Assembly (NCBI RefSeq): GCF_946885955.1
Contig: NZ_CAMPHI010000028.1
Span: 4,608-68,607, forward strand
Origin: an uncultured Pseudomonas sp.
GTDB lineage: Bacteria > Pseudomonadota > Gammaproteobacteria > Pseudomonadales > Pseudomonadaceae
Length of the DNA stretch: 64,000 nt
Direction of reading: 5' to 3'
Part shown: positions 36,686-46,083 of the stretch, piece after piece
Position numbering within the stretch: position 1 is the first letter of the stretch
How the letters are laid out: the number at the start of each line of letters is the position of its first letter
The notes under the pieces: model-generated
Told to the model about the DNA's origin: nothing
Database searches by the model: none
The model's input: the letters and a program-made list of their open reading frames with translations, nothing else
Program-made: the position numbers and the translations under genes

Positions 36686-39655
36686 TTAGCGAGAGAGGCG
36701 AACGCGCAGCCGGCGGGCACGCTCCTTGAACGCTATTTCTCCGCCCTCCAAGATTTCACATACACGATCTCTAATCGATTTGTCCTCCAATCCTCCCGAG
36801 TGGTAGGTAATCGGCGGTAACTGACCATGTAAGTGCGGCCCACATTCGGCGATGATGATCTGATCGGCATCTGTATTCACTACCAAATTGGCGTTGTGAG
36901 TTACCATGATGACTTGCCGAGTGGCCTTAGCAGCCAAGAACAATGGTACAAGGTCGTTATAGATTGATTTGGGATCAAGGTTCTCTTCAGGTTGATCAAT
37001 AATCAGCGGTCGACTGTCCTTCCCATCGAGCGAAAGGTAGAGCAATAAGAGCACGATCCCTCGCGTCCCAGGCGACAGTTTCTGAATCTCTATGCCATCG
37101 TAATTGACAGCGTATCGTACGGAGATGTGGTCGGTTCCGTATAGCCACTGGGCAAGCCGCTTAGTCCATCGTCGGTACTCGGCAAGATCGGATGTCGCGA
37201 CAGGGGAGTGCTCGAGGAGCTGCTCTTGATACGTTTTGATGAACTCCTTCAGCGCTGCCAGCACGCTATCTTCGTCACCCTGCAACCAGGGGGTGTTCAG
37301 CGACTCGATCACCTTCTCGCGTAAGGAACCTCGCCCTCTGAAGGGGCCCTTTTTTGAAAGGTTGAGTAGCGATTCTCCCTCTTCAGACCAAGCGTCGATA
37401 TCAACCGTACGGGCGACAGAAAACGACAACTTGCTCAGCGTGCCTTGAGCGCTCTCGAGGAGCTCCTTGATCGGTGAATACAAGTCCTGCAGGACGTGCT
37501 CCTCAGCTATCAGGGCTGAGAACACGCGTTTATAGGACTCATTGCGTTCGCTAATCAAGCTCTGAAGGCGCTCGGCTGCACCCTCATGGTCGGCGAGCTT
37601 CTCTTTGCTTGCGCGCAGAAGCTCAGATTCCGTTGATATCTTGGTTGATATCTCCTTGAAACGCTTAGCGGTTTCCTGATCAATGCTGACGAGTTGCTGT
37701 AGGCGTCCGATCTCTGCCTGCAACTGAGCCAGCGTGCATTGGTCAAGGTCGGCTCCATCGTCAATGTATGGGAGTTCAACGTTTTCCTTCTTCGCCGGGG
37801 CTACGCCAAGCCATCCATCTCTGTTTCTTTGAGCTGTGAGCAGCATGCCTGACAAGATGGCGTCGACATCGCCTTTATAATCTCGAAAGAAGGCAGCCCA
37901 CTCTTGAACCCCCAAGCCACTCGCTGCATGGCGAGCCTGGATTTCACGAAGATCAGTGGGAGCTACGACGCGGCGGATGTTACCCACCTCGTCTTGCATC
38001 AGCAGAATTTGCTGCTCCTGAGCTCTAAAATGCCGGACGTAACCGGCAATCTTTTCTGAGGCAGAGGTCAGGACCTGCAATCTCGCCAGCCTGCTCTCAG
38101 AACCTTTTTCCACGAGTTTGCATCTGTCTTCGGTCAGCCTGGTGACCAGAGCGTCCTTTTCTTGCACCTGTGCTTTCAGTTGCGGTACCAGGCTGCGCTT
38201 CTCGAACTCAATATTTATCCGTTCTGACAAGCTGCCCAGAGATTCTTCCTCCCGACGTCGGGACTCGCGATGACGCTCAGATTTGATCTCTCGCAAGTCA
38301 TTGAAGTTGATTGCCCCCTCACGCTCTGTCGAGGAATGGGACTCATAGATGACCCGCTCAACCTCGGTTAGCAAGCCATCAGTCATACCATCAGCAGAAC
38401 AGAGCTCCTCCACAAACTGTTGAGATAGGTATCTGGCCCTGGGATACACAAAATCGTCGTCGGTTGTCTGACTGAGCGGGCTGGATTGGGCCTCACCGTT
38501 GCGCCAGGTGATATTCACCTGAGCACCATGGAGGTGGTCACGCGCCCTTACTAAAAATGAATGCCCAGTAATAGCGTTACCTCGCGCTTCACATCCCGCA
38601 GCCAAAATGTCAGCTAGCGCTGTTTTTCCTGAACCCCTGGCGCCGATTACGGCAATCAGACCAGGATTGAGTTCAAGTGAGGGAGTGGTTAGCCATGACG
38701 CGTTGGTAATGTCGACCTGGGCAATCACTTCAGAGGCATTTCCATAAGGCGGTGGCTCTTCTCCGATGAAGGCTCGTCCACCTGGGTCGATACACGCTTG
38801 TCGAAGCGTATCGAAGGTGGCACTGCCTTTGAGCCAGCTGTATCTCTTCTCGTCCGGCGCCCCTGCCTTGGAAGTTTGGTGAGCATCGCTGCCGTGTAGG
38901 CAAGGTTTCAAACCGTTGTAGCGCTCCACCAGGCTCGCTGCTGACAAACCCTTTCGCCCCAACCAAAACTCACGTTGATTGGGATTCGAAGCAAAAATGA
39001 TGTGAGCAAAGCGCTCGATCTCTTGCCGTAGAACCTCATCGGCGCCGTCCTGCAATGCGGCGGTACCATCGTTCTGTTTGGCCGCCACCGCGATAATCAG
39101 GTTGTCCTGCGCCCACTGGCTGTGCTTGTACTTGTCCCTCAGCTCCTGAAACGAGACCTTGAAGCGTTCTGCGCCATGTCGCAATGCAGCACGATCGTCA
39201 ACTATCTCTGGTTTGGCTTTTTTGCCTAGGCGCTTCAGATCACTGGGCGTGCATCTGAACTCGTCGTCAAATGCCTTGAATGACAGCGAGGCGAGAAAAC
39301 GCTCCAGCTCGTCTAGGTGATCTTGCTCATCTGGACACACCAACAAGTGGGCGTTGATCCAGGATTTCGCTGTCCCAACATCAAAGCGGATCTCCACGTT
39401 AGGGAAGAGGAGCTCGCAGTTCGGCAGTCTTCCTGACTGTTTGTGCTCAACCAGTTGCCTATATGCGTCGAGCAGGTAGTAATCAGTTACTGCGATCGCG
39501 CTGATCTGGGGAGATGAATTCTCAAGAGCCTTCAGGTATCCGTCCCAATCACCTTTGAAATTGTCATTGAACAGCGTGCCGGGAGCATGCACATGGGGCT
39601 CCCATCGAAGCCAGCGAGATCCAGATGGAAGGGGCTTGAGTTGAGTCTGCATCAT
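36686..39655 (-). CDS. PHP phosphoesterase - SMC-like ATPase (TrlF-type)
   Basis: The 989-residue protein has an N-terminal PHP domain: HVH at 21-23, AVTDYY near 55-60, NAHLLV at 101-106 and HGSDAH at 254-259, the metal ligands of PHP enzymes. An ABC/SMC-type ATPase follows: Walker A GARGSGKT (338-345), a coiled-coil insert over about 440-720, then the LSPGTRGIVLLLLYL signature, Walker B PLIIDQPEENLD, and VTHNAN as switch His. This is the layout of TrlF-family proteins, common in defence islands. It probably hydrolyses a phosphoester or nucleic acid under ATP control. The gene is well preserved, with all metal and nucleotide motifs intact. Confidence 0.88.
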   Translation of the reverse strand: MMQTQLKPLPSGSRWLRWEPHVHAPGTLFNDNFKGDWDGYLKALENSSPQISAIAVTDYYLLDAYRQLVEHKQSGRLPNCELLFPNVEIRFDVGTAKSWINAHLLVCPDEQDHLDELERFLASLSFKAFDDEFRCTPSDLKRLGKKAKPEIVDDRAALRHGAERFKVSFQELRDKYKHSQWAQDNLIIAVAAKQNDGTAALQDGADEVLRQEIERFAHIIFASNPNQREFWLGRKGLSAASLVERYNGLKPCLHGSDAHQTSKAGAPDEKRYSWLKGSATFDTLRQACIDPGGRAFIGEEPPPYGNASEVIAQVDITNASWLTTPSLELNPGLIAVIGARGSGKTALADILAAGCEARGNAITGHSFLVRARDHLHGAQVNITWRNGEAQSSPLSQTTDDDFVYPRARYLSQQFVEELCSADGMTDGLLTEVERVIYESHSSTEREGAINFNDLREIKSERHRESRRREEESLGSLSERINIEFEKRSLVPQLKAQVQEKDALVTRLTEDRCKLVEKGSESRLARLQVLTSASEKIAGYVRHFRAQEQQILLMQDEVGNIRRVVAPTDLREIQARHAASGLGVQEWAAFFRDYKGDVDAILSGMLLTAQRNRDGWLGVAPAKKENVELPYIDDGADLDQCTLAQLQAEIGRLQQLVSIDQETAKRFKEISTKISTESELLRASKEKLADHEGAAERLQSLISERNESYKRVFSALIAEEHVLQDLYSPIKELLESAQGTLSKLSFSVARTVDIDAWSEEGESLLNLSKKGPFRGRGSLREKVIESLNTPWLQGDEDSVLAALKEFIKTYQEQLLEHSPVATSDLAEYRRWTKRLAQWLYGTDHISVRYAVNYDGIEIQKLSPGTRGIVLLLLYLSLDGKDSRPLIIDQPEENLDPKSIYNDLVPLFLAAKATRQVIMVTHNANLVVNTDADQIIIAECGPHLHGQLPPITYHSGGLEDKSIRDRVCEILEGGEIAFKERARRLRVRLSR

Positions 39656-40031
39656 TACATCCCAGTAGGCAGAAAAAGGGCGAGGCCAGTCCCTGCGGCC
39701 TTAAAGGGAGACCAGCAGGTCTTGGGGTGTCACTTAGCCACTATTTTCCATGTGGCCGTTCCTGTCAATCTGAAGCCGATGATAGTGGCTGCGAACGTGG
39801 TTTTTAGACAGGCATGGTGCTATAGGTCTAGCAGTGGTGATAGTGCCACGGCCAAGCTTCCCGCACCTAGCTACTGGGGATCCGTATGTAGTTGAAACAG
39901 AAAGATTGAGGGTAGCCTTTGGGCATTATGCAAGTAGTCGATGAACTTACGCCGACAATCGTGAGCGTTTTTGAGACTGAAATAGCCGTAAACCTATTTC
40001 AGGATTAGATACACAGCAGAAGGAAACAGCG
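39656..40031. other. divergent intergenic region in island cargo
   Basis: These 376 bp lie between the leftward PHP-ATPase and the rightward 40,032 gene, so both promoters should lie here. AT-rich tracts at 39,900-40,020 precede the rightward gene. No coding frame or clear operator was seen. Confidence 0.4.
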
Positions 40032-41123
40032 GTGCCACATGTTCACGCCTCACAGTTATTCAACGTCGATTCGTTGCTTGAGGAGTTACAGCAGGAAGTT
40101 GTCACGGGAGAAATTCTAGATCTGTTCGTCTCATCCCTTGCTTTTAGGAACTTCGACGGTTATGCCCGACGACTGCCGTTCGTGCTGGAGTGTGTGACGC
40201 ACCAGGCCTCTACTTGGCAGACTCTGGTGGAAGTGGCCCCCATGAAGTTCTGGATCCGTCAAACACAGGAGGCGGTGCTGGTATTTGCCCAGACTGAGCA
40301 CTGCGGTTGTGTGCGGACCTATCGCTACCGGTGCGAGGAGCACTACAGTGACTACGATCTCAGGGGCACAGATTGGTGTTCGCTATCGACACTAGAAACT
40401 TTTTACGAGCAACTCGATACTCAAGCGGCCTCGGCTGTCTTCAGCGCCTGGGAGGCTTGGATGACGCGTTCCACGGCAGAGCCGACAGTATTAGCCGAAG
40501 GACGCTTTGAAAACACTGTAATCTCCCGATCGATGATTTTTTCCGGAACGGGCAGTTGCCTAGCATGTAAGTCACCCGCCGTTGCCAGTGCCCGCACCAC
40601 ATTGAGCAGTGCTGTCGACAATGGCCTGCTGATTCAATTGCCATTGTGCGCAAGGCACCTAAATGCTGCCCAGTCATACCCGAGCGTTGCCCGCTTTCTG
40701 GAAACTCTCTTTTCGATCTCGCTAAACCTACCGGACGTGGAACGCAGTGACGCAATCCCCGATGAATTGATCGCATCGTTACACGCTATGGTCGCCGAGG
40801 CGCTGGGCGGGGTTGTCGGCAGCGCGGAAAAACGTCGACGCGGCTGGCATCTACGTATATCTCTACCAGGCGGCTGGCATTGGCTGCTGCGTCTGAATAC
40901 CTTAATGGATTATGCGTATATGCTTTACTCACCGGGCGCGAGCAAAGAGATCTATCGCGCCGATTCGGCACCTGATCATCCTGACTTACCATTTTTTCCA
41001 GACCATGAGCATGAACGGCCCTCGAAGAAAAATGAAGGGATCGCGCCAAGCTTCCTATATGGAAATCCGTTCTTGGACCTAAAACGTTTGCGTACTGTGG
41101 AGCAGGAGTTACGTTGCTCTTGA
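40032..41123 (+). CDS. unknown island protein with a CxxC...CxxH metal-binding-like motif
   Basis: The 363-residue protein starts at a GTG with AGAAGGA about 9 nt upstream. The N-terminal half is mixed alpha/beta. In the middle, GSCLACKSP (near residue 174) and PLCARHLNA (near residue 207) give a CxxC...CxxH set that could bind zinc, as in treble-clef or HNH-type folds. There is no nuclease catalytic motif I can point to. It stands alone on the plus strand between two leftward blocks and is followed by a hairpin terminator. The function is unknown. Confidence 0.7.
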   Translation: MPHVHASQLFNVDSLLEELQQEVVTGEILDLFVSSLAFRNFDGYARRLPFVLECVTHQASTWQTLVEVAPMKFWIRQTQEAVLVFAQTEHCGCVRTYRYRCEEHYSDYDLRGTDWCSLSTLETFYEQLDTQAASAVFSAWEAWMTRSTAEPTVLAEGRFENTVISRSMIFSGTGSCLACKSPAVASARTTLSSAVDNGLLIQLPLCARHLNAAQSYPSVARFLETLFSISLNLPDVERSDAIPDELIASLHAMVAEALGGVVGSAEKRRRGWHLRISLPGGWHWLLRLNTLMDYAYMLYSPGASKEIYRADSAPDHPDLPFFPDHEHERPSKKNEGIAPSFLYGNPFLDLKRLRTVEQELRCS

Positions 41124-41228
41124 ACCTACTTCGGCTTGTAGGAAAGAGGCTATTTACGCATCGACACTGAATGGCGCTTTTTTGGGGGGTTACAACTAGC
41201 GGATGTGTAGAAGCTGAAAAGCAGAAAG

Positions 41229-41258
41229 GCAAAGGCCCGGTCACTAACCGGGCTTTGC
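41229..41258. terminator. bidirectional hairpin terminator
   Basis: The inverted repeat GCAAAGGCCCGGT / ACCGGGCTTTGC (one bulge) has a 5-nt loop, with A-rich sequence on one side and a TTT tract on the other. It lies about 105 bp after the 40,032 gene. It has the layout of a Rho-independent terminator, but the T tract is short. Confidence 0.5.
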
Positions 41259-41398
41259 AGATCCCTCTAGAGGAATAACTCGAGTGCCTCAAGGGCTACA
41301 GGTAAAACACTATGGTTGATTGATGCAGATGTCAATCTTCTTGCATCAAACCGCGACCGCCACCCAACATGTGGTATCGCGATTTCAGGAGATACGCC

Positions 41399-41848
41399 AT
41401 GCGAGCTGAAAGTCTTCGTGGCTCTGGATACTCAGCGTACCGTGTACGCCTTAAAACCTTGCTAGATATTTCTGTCTTAGCCAGTGATATGGATATTCAC
41501 AACTGTATTACACAGGGTTTTCCTGCAGCCCGACTGGTGCAGTTGACTGAAGACGGAACGGTGTCGCAGCTCGAACGTGATCAAATTATTCCACCGCGAA
41601 CGCTAAAGAGTCGCATCAACCGCGATCAGCTCCTGACAGTTGAGGAGAGTGATCGCTTCTTTCGCGTCGCGCATATCCACGCTATGGCCGATGCGGTGTT
41701 TGGTGAGTCCGACAAAGCCAAGCTTTGGCTCTCAAAGCCCAAGGTGCGATTCGGCGGCATGGCACCAGTGCAGATGCTGAATAGTCAGCAAGGCACAAGC
41801 CAGGTTGAAGAGATGCTACTGCAACTCGCAGAGGGCTTCATGCTGTGA
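41399..41848 (+). CDS. MbcA/ParS/Xre-type antitoxin without a visible RES toxin
   Basis: The 149-residue protein starts at the ATG at 41399 with AGGAG 7 nt upstream, a clear choice over the ATG at 41369. The N-terminal part includes a divergent helix-turn-helix. The C-terminal ~60 residues match the toxin-binding domain of Xre/MbcA/ParS antitoxins: SDRFFRVAHIHAMADAVFGESDKAKLWL, then FGGMAPVQML. Such genes normally overlap a RES-domain toxin that destroys NAD+. Here a GTG overlaps the stop codon but its frame ends after 13 codons, and no RES gene follows before ginD. It is therefore an orphan or remnant antitoxin. Confidence 0.82.
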   Translation: MRAESLRGSGYSAYRVRLKTLLDISVLASDMDIHNCITQGFPAARLVQLTEDGTVSQLERDQIIPPRTLKSRINRDQLLTVEESDRFFRVAHIHAMADAVFGESDKAKLWLSKPKVRFGGMAPVQMLNSQQGTSQVEEMLLQLAEGFML

Positions 41849-42033
41849 CCCTACAATCAGGTCAGCCGGTGGAGGCAGCTAAGTAAGGTCTGCCTGGTTG
41901 GATGGCTAAAGCGGTAGGGCGTGGAACGGTAGCCGATGAACCAATACCCTAATGTATAGTCGTTAGAAACTTGTGCAAGCTTGTCCTAGGGCTGCTCAGC
42001 TGATCATACCGTAATCTGTAGTCGATAGACTGG

Positions 42034-42441
42034 CTAAGTAGATTTATGAGTGTTCCTCAGCGGCGCCATTATCGACTCCACATCCAGCCCGCTAAGTAGG
42101 CAGTTGTGCGCTATTGCCGAAAGGGCTTCAAAAAGCTGGTCTCGCTGTCTCGCCAGGGCGGCATTTTCCGTCTTAAGGCTTGCAATACGCTCTTCAAGGC
42201 TTCTGCGCCGACGGGCATGGTCTGGATCTCTCCCGCTTTCCTTAAGTTGTGCGATTCGGGCAGACTCGATTCTGTTTCCACGGTCACCTCCTAGCGTAGC
42301 TCGGCTTGTCAGGCCCAGCCGGCGCTGCACCTCCGGTCGGGAAATGGGAGCGAGTTCCACTCCTGAGCTAATCATCTGGGCGAGGAGGGCGTCTATTGCC
42401 TCGTCTAGAGTGCCGCCCCTCAATGTCTGTCGTCGCGCCAT
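42034..42441 (-). CDS. ginD: GinD-like small helical accessory protein of the recombinase operon
   Basis: The 135-residue, highly charged protein has a helix-turn-helix-like SRPEVQRRLGLTSRATLGGDRG at about 39-60 and a coiled coil at about 80-115 (SLEERIASLKTENAALARQRDQLFEAL). Size and position, last of four genes after three tyrosine recombinases, match GinD, which is needed together with the recombinases for GInt integration and excision; Tn554 TnpC is a more distant analogue. It starts 8 bp after the ginC stop. Confidence 0.75.
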   Translation of the reverse strand: MARRQTLRGGTLDEAIDALLAQMISSGVELAPISRPEVQRRLGLTSRATLGGDRGNRIESARIAQLKESGRDPDHARRRRSLEERIASLKTENAALARQRDQLFEALSAIAHNCLLSGLDVESIMAPLRNTHKST

Positions 42442-42449
42442 AGTCGCCT

Positions 42450-44573
42450 CTAGTCATCTGAAACCGAACTGTGTCGTTTGTCCGTATCTGCAACTGTCAC
42501 AGGATGCCCATCTGGAAACACTCGTTGCACACCTACATTGGTATCGCGTGCAAGGACGGATTTTAAATTGTTGAGCTTGTCTTCCTGGTCTGCCAGCCAC
42601 ACATCGCTGCCTGCCTCTCCGGCGCCGGCATCGCGCATGATGGTAATTGCCTTCGTCAGATTCTCGGCTTGTTTCTCAAGGTTGGCCCGCTCCGATGGAG
42701 TGCCCATCAGATGGAGATGCGAGCAGCCATTCCAGCACTGAAGATGCTTAGGGCAGGGCGCCTGGGAGAAATCGTGAATGCAACCTCCGAAGGGTGTTAT
42801 GTGTAGCGCCGTGGCGTGTACGGTGAGGAATGCTTCTGCAGTTATCGTGCCTTTATCTGACAGCAACGCATGGTAACTGTCGGTCAAAGCGCCCTGAATA
42901 CGCCTATCTCTTATGCCCGTATGTAGAAAGTCGATACGCTCGTGATGACTATTAAACGCCAAGAACTCTTGATGGGCAGCTGTATTTTCCTCAATGCTTG
43001 TGTGTTGGTAATAGATATTCTGGTCGAGGCGTTTTCGCCCCAGGGCCAACGCCTGCTGAACATTACTCATGCCTGTCAGATGGTAAATAGTATTTCGCCA
43101 GTGGCGCGGTTGATGGCTAGTTAGCTTGATCGGCGTCCCATCAGCCTCCAATAATGAACGGCGCGAGAATATGGACGAGAATTTCGGATCCGCACCGAGA
43201 GCCCGGTTGATGTCAGCCAGCAGGACTCGCCGCGGTACGGCACGGAACACATTGCTCTCACGGCCACCTAAACGAAATTGTCCGTCAAACGCAATTGCAA
43301 GCGTTTCGCTAGTTGTAAGCACTGTCCGAGGCATACCACCGAAATTCTCCGTTAGCACCTCATGACCGCGCAACTTAGGAATGAGTAACTTTTCAATCTC
43401 ACCGGCTAGGTACCTCCGTCTCCTAGCTTCAGTGCGTTTAAGCTTTGTTTCATCGTCGAATGGGTCAACGCCATTTCTAGAAAGATACAAATAGAGATTC
43501 CGACCTGGGCTTGACCCGTCACTAAATCCAAGCCATTCGAGAACTTGATTTTCAGTCAGAACTTCCTGCGGCGAGTAATCCCACAGACGTCCCGGATTCG
43601 CTTCTTGCCATCTAGCGACTTCTCGCTGTTCCTGCGTCAGTACCTTGAGTCGTTTGACTGCACGCTTGGCTAGAGGAATGTCGCTTTTTGCAAACCAATG
43701 AACACGAGATTGAAAATTCTTCTCCGCAAAGTACCTAATTCCGCATTCGACCAGGCGCTTGCCATTTGCATCTACAACTACCTCGCCTGTTGCTCCTTTG
43801 ATTGGCCTTTCGACCCAACAGTCAAAAGGAATTACCGCTACCTCGTTCCCCCTTTGGCCTGTCGCGATCAGTAAATCGATAACTCGCAGCAAGATTTCTT
43901 CGCCGTCAGTAAGTGGGTTATTCGAGCAAAGGGCGTAGGCCTCCATCGCCTCCCGAGAGGGTAGCCTCTCGTCAGATTTACGCTGTTTTACATCACGATC
44001 AGGATCATGCAGTGAAATGTAATCGTGACGATGCTTTTCTGGTTTTGCATCGTGCTCAAAGTGGATGGCGATCTCGGTTAATTGCAGGCTATCAATCGTA
44101 TCGGCTACTACTTGAAGATGAGAGATCGCGTCGTACAGATTCTTGTAACCACTTCGGCTGAGGAACTCTACGACGCGATCAAAATCGCCTCTTGTCAACT
44201 CTGTTGGATCAGATGCGCCGCGCTCAAATAAGGGGTTGTACAGGCGCCGTATAGCAATATTGTATGCAGCCACCATCGAAAACTTCAGGCTCCGGGTGCG
44301 CTGTAAATACACAATCAGGGCCTTGTTAAAATCTTGGAACACGAGGGGGAGTGGGCCCTTCGCCGGAGAAGGATAGCCCGTTGTTTCGAGTGCTTGTCGG
44401 TGCGTCTCGAAGGTGAGCGTATTTTGCTTTCCCCGTTGCGGTAACCAGTCTCCGACGCCCCATAACGATGACGCCCACAGTGTTGAAATCGGTAACGAAT
44501 GGAAAATCGCTTGTTCCTGTGTAACAAAACCTTCGAGGCGTTGATTTGCTCTAGACAGCGTCATCTGCAGCAT
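42450..44573 (-). CDS. ginC: tyrosine recombinase GinC-like
   Basis: The 707-residue protein is the largest of the three recombinases. The catalytic domain shows the first Arg in IATGQRGNEVAVIP, the HxxRH box as SHQPRHWRNTIYHLTG, and the nucleophile Tyr in QNIYYQHTS. Near the C-terminus, CIHDFSQAPCPKHLQCWNGCSHLH has a cluster of Cys and His that probably binds metal. It overlaps the ginB 3' end by 23 bp. It is expected to act with GinA and GinB in site-specific integration. Confidence 0.85.
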   Translation of the reverse strand: MLQMTLSRANQRLEGFVTQEQAIFHSLPISTLWASSLWGVGDWLPQRGKQNTLTFETHRQALETTGYPSPAKGPLPLVFQDFNKALIVYLQRTRSLKFSMVAAYNIAIRRLYNPLFERGASDPTELTRGDFDRVVEFLSRSGYKNLYDAISHLQVVADTIDSLQLTEIAIHFEHDAKPEKHRHDYISLHDPDRDVKQRKSDERLPSREAMEAYALCSNNPLTDGEEILLRVIDLLIATGQRGNEVAVIPFDCWVERPIKGATGEVVVDANGKRLVECGIRYFAEKNFQSRVHWFAKSDIPLAKRAVKRLKVLTQEQREVARWQEANPGRLWDYSPQEVLTENQVLEWLGFSDGSSPGRNLYLYLSRNGVDPFDDETKLKRTEARRRRYLAGEIEKLLIPKLRGHEVLTENFGGMPRTVLTTSETLAIAFDGQFRLGGRESNVFRAVPRRVLLADINRALGADPKFSSIFSRRSLLEADGTPIKLTSHQPRHWRNTIYHLTGMSNVQQALALGRKRLDQNIYYQHTSIEENTAAHQEFLAFNSHHERIDFLHTGIRDRRIQGALTDSYHALLSDKGTITAEAFLTVHATALHITPFGGCIHDFSQAPCPKHLQCWNGCSHLHLMGTPSERANLEKQAENLTKAITIMRDAGAGEAGSDVWLADQEDKLNNLKSVLARDTNVGVQRVFPDGHPVTVADTDKRHSSVSDD

Positions 44574-46072
44574 CCTCAGTTTGTTGCCGGCAGCGCTCGA
44601 TCGTAGCGCTTACCGCGAGAATGGTTGTCTGATGCTGGGCGAGGGGGCGGTTGTGAATGAGATCACCGGCTTGTTCTGCGATATCAATAAACCGCTGGGC
44701 CTCTCGTTGAAGCGCCTCTCTCACCTGCTCATGGCGGCCGTCAGCAAAGGGGTGAAACTTCTTGCAGGTGTAGCAGGCGTAGACAGGGTTGTACGGACAG
44801 TGAGTATGGACAGGGAGGGCGCAAGCACCTATATCCCCGATGTATTGCGTATCTATGACACCGCGAACTGCTCTTTCTGAGACTGTGTTCCGACGGTGAA
44901 CAATTTCCCCAGTTAATAAGCTGCGCATGATGCGCTTATAGGAAGGACTCTTGCCGAGTGCTTTCTCTTTAATTCGAGCAATGTTGGGCGTTGCTGTTAT
45001 GTAAGCACGCGCCGCAACTGTACTGTTGTGACCGAGTAGCTCGGCAATCATGTCTACTGGGGTGCCCTGGTCAGCCAAACCTTGTCCGAGGTGATGACGC
45101 AACAACATGGTTACCTGATTTGGCTTTTCTATCCCTGCTTCACGTAGCTCATGTTTGAGGCCTTGACCGATTTTCATTAACCGAAAGGCGCCTTCCACGA
45201 CGACTGACAAATAATGGTTCGCAGCCGCTACCAAAACGGCGTTGAATTTCTGAAATGTGCCGTGAGATTTTCGCCCCAAGGAGGTTGGTTATTTTGCGAG
45301 GGCGTCGCTCAGGCCTACGCTGGCCGATCTTTTTAGCCATGGGGAGCCATAGACTATAGTAGGTCTCATGATCAGCACTTTCAATTAACTCAAAATCGGC
45401 AATGTCAAGCGAATGAAATTGAATAGATCGTGGTGCTAGTTCGAAACCCAAGTGAAGCGCCACATTAAGCTGGACCTCCTCCCAAGAGCAAAATGATAAA
45501 TCTCGTTCAATGCGTTTTAGCAACCGAATTTCTTCATTGAGCTCTAAGCTAGACTGCGAGAGAAAAATTCTCGCATACGGATCAACCCGATCCGATCTTG
45601 CATTCTTGACTTTTAAGTAAGATCTTGTGTCGAATCCATTAATTCCTCTATCGTTTGCCCAACGATAAAACCCTCGAAATCCTACCAGTGCTCTTCTAGA
45701 TTTTTTTAATTCTTCAAGAACTGACGTTAGCTCAGTGGATTCCCAAGGAAACCCAGTCGCTAGATTTGTATTAGATAAAAAGCGAAGGGAGTCTGCGAAC
45801 ATTGCCGCTGTTCGAGGCGCGTATTTTTCAAGTGCGTAGGCCATAAAGCCCTTGCCTATTTCGATGAGCTCTGAGTTCAATTGGAGTAAGGTCCAATCAA
45901 TTGTCATTGCAATACCGCCGTCATACCACGTCCAGACGCTCAATCTAGTATCGACGTACCTTGGTTGGTCATTAGTCCGAGTTCGAATCGCAACATGAGC
46001 CGGGCCCTTGAACACGTAGGCTGGAGGAGAGGAGGAGGGTGATGCCTGTTCGTGATCGGCTGATTTAGTCAC
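44551..46072 (-). pseudogene. ginB: tyrosine recombinase GinB-like, disrupted by a +1 frameshift
   Basis: The gene starts at a GTG at 46072 with a strong AAGGAGG site. The first frame gives about 300 residues ending ...EPLFVSRRGRRLSVNEN and a stop at 45149. The second frame continues IGQGLKHELREAGIEKPN, LLRHHLGQGLADQGTPVDMIAELLGHNST and AARAYI, the catalytic C-terminal part, and then a Cys/His stretch (YACYTCKKFH). Removing one base from the A4 run at 45171-45174 joins the two as ...RLSVNEIGQGLKHELRE.... So a single extra A breaks a ~506-residue recombinase, unless there is programmed frameshifting or a sequencing error. The first Arg box appears as ELAPRSIQFHSLD. Confidence 0.8.
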
Positions 46073-46083
46073 GACGAACCTCC

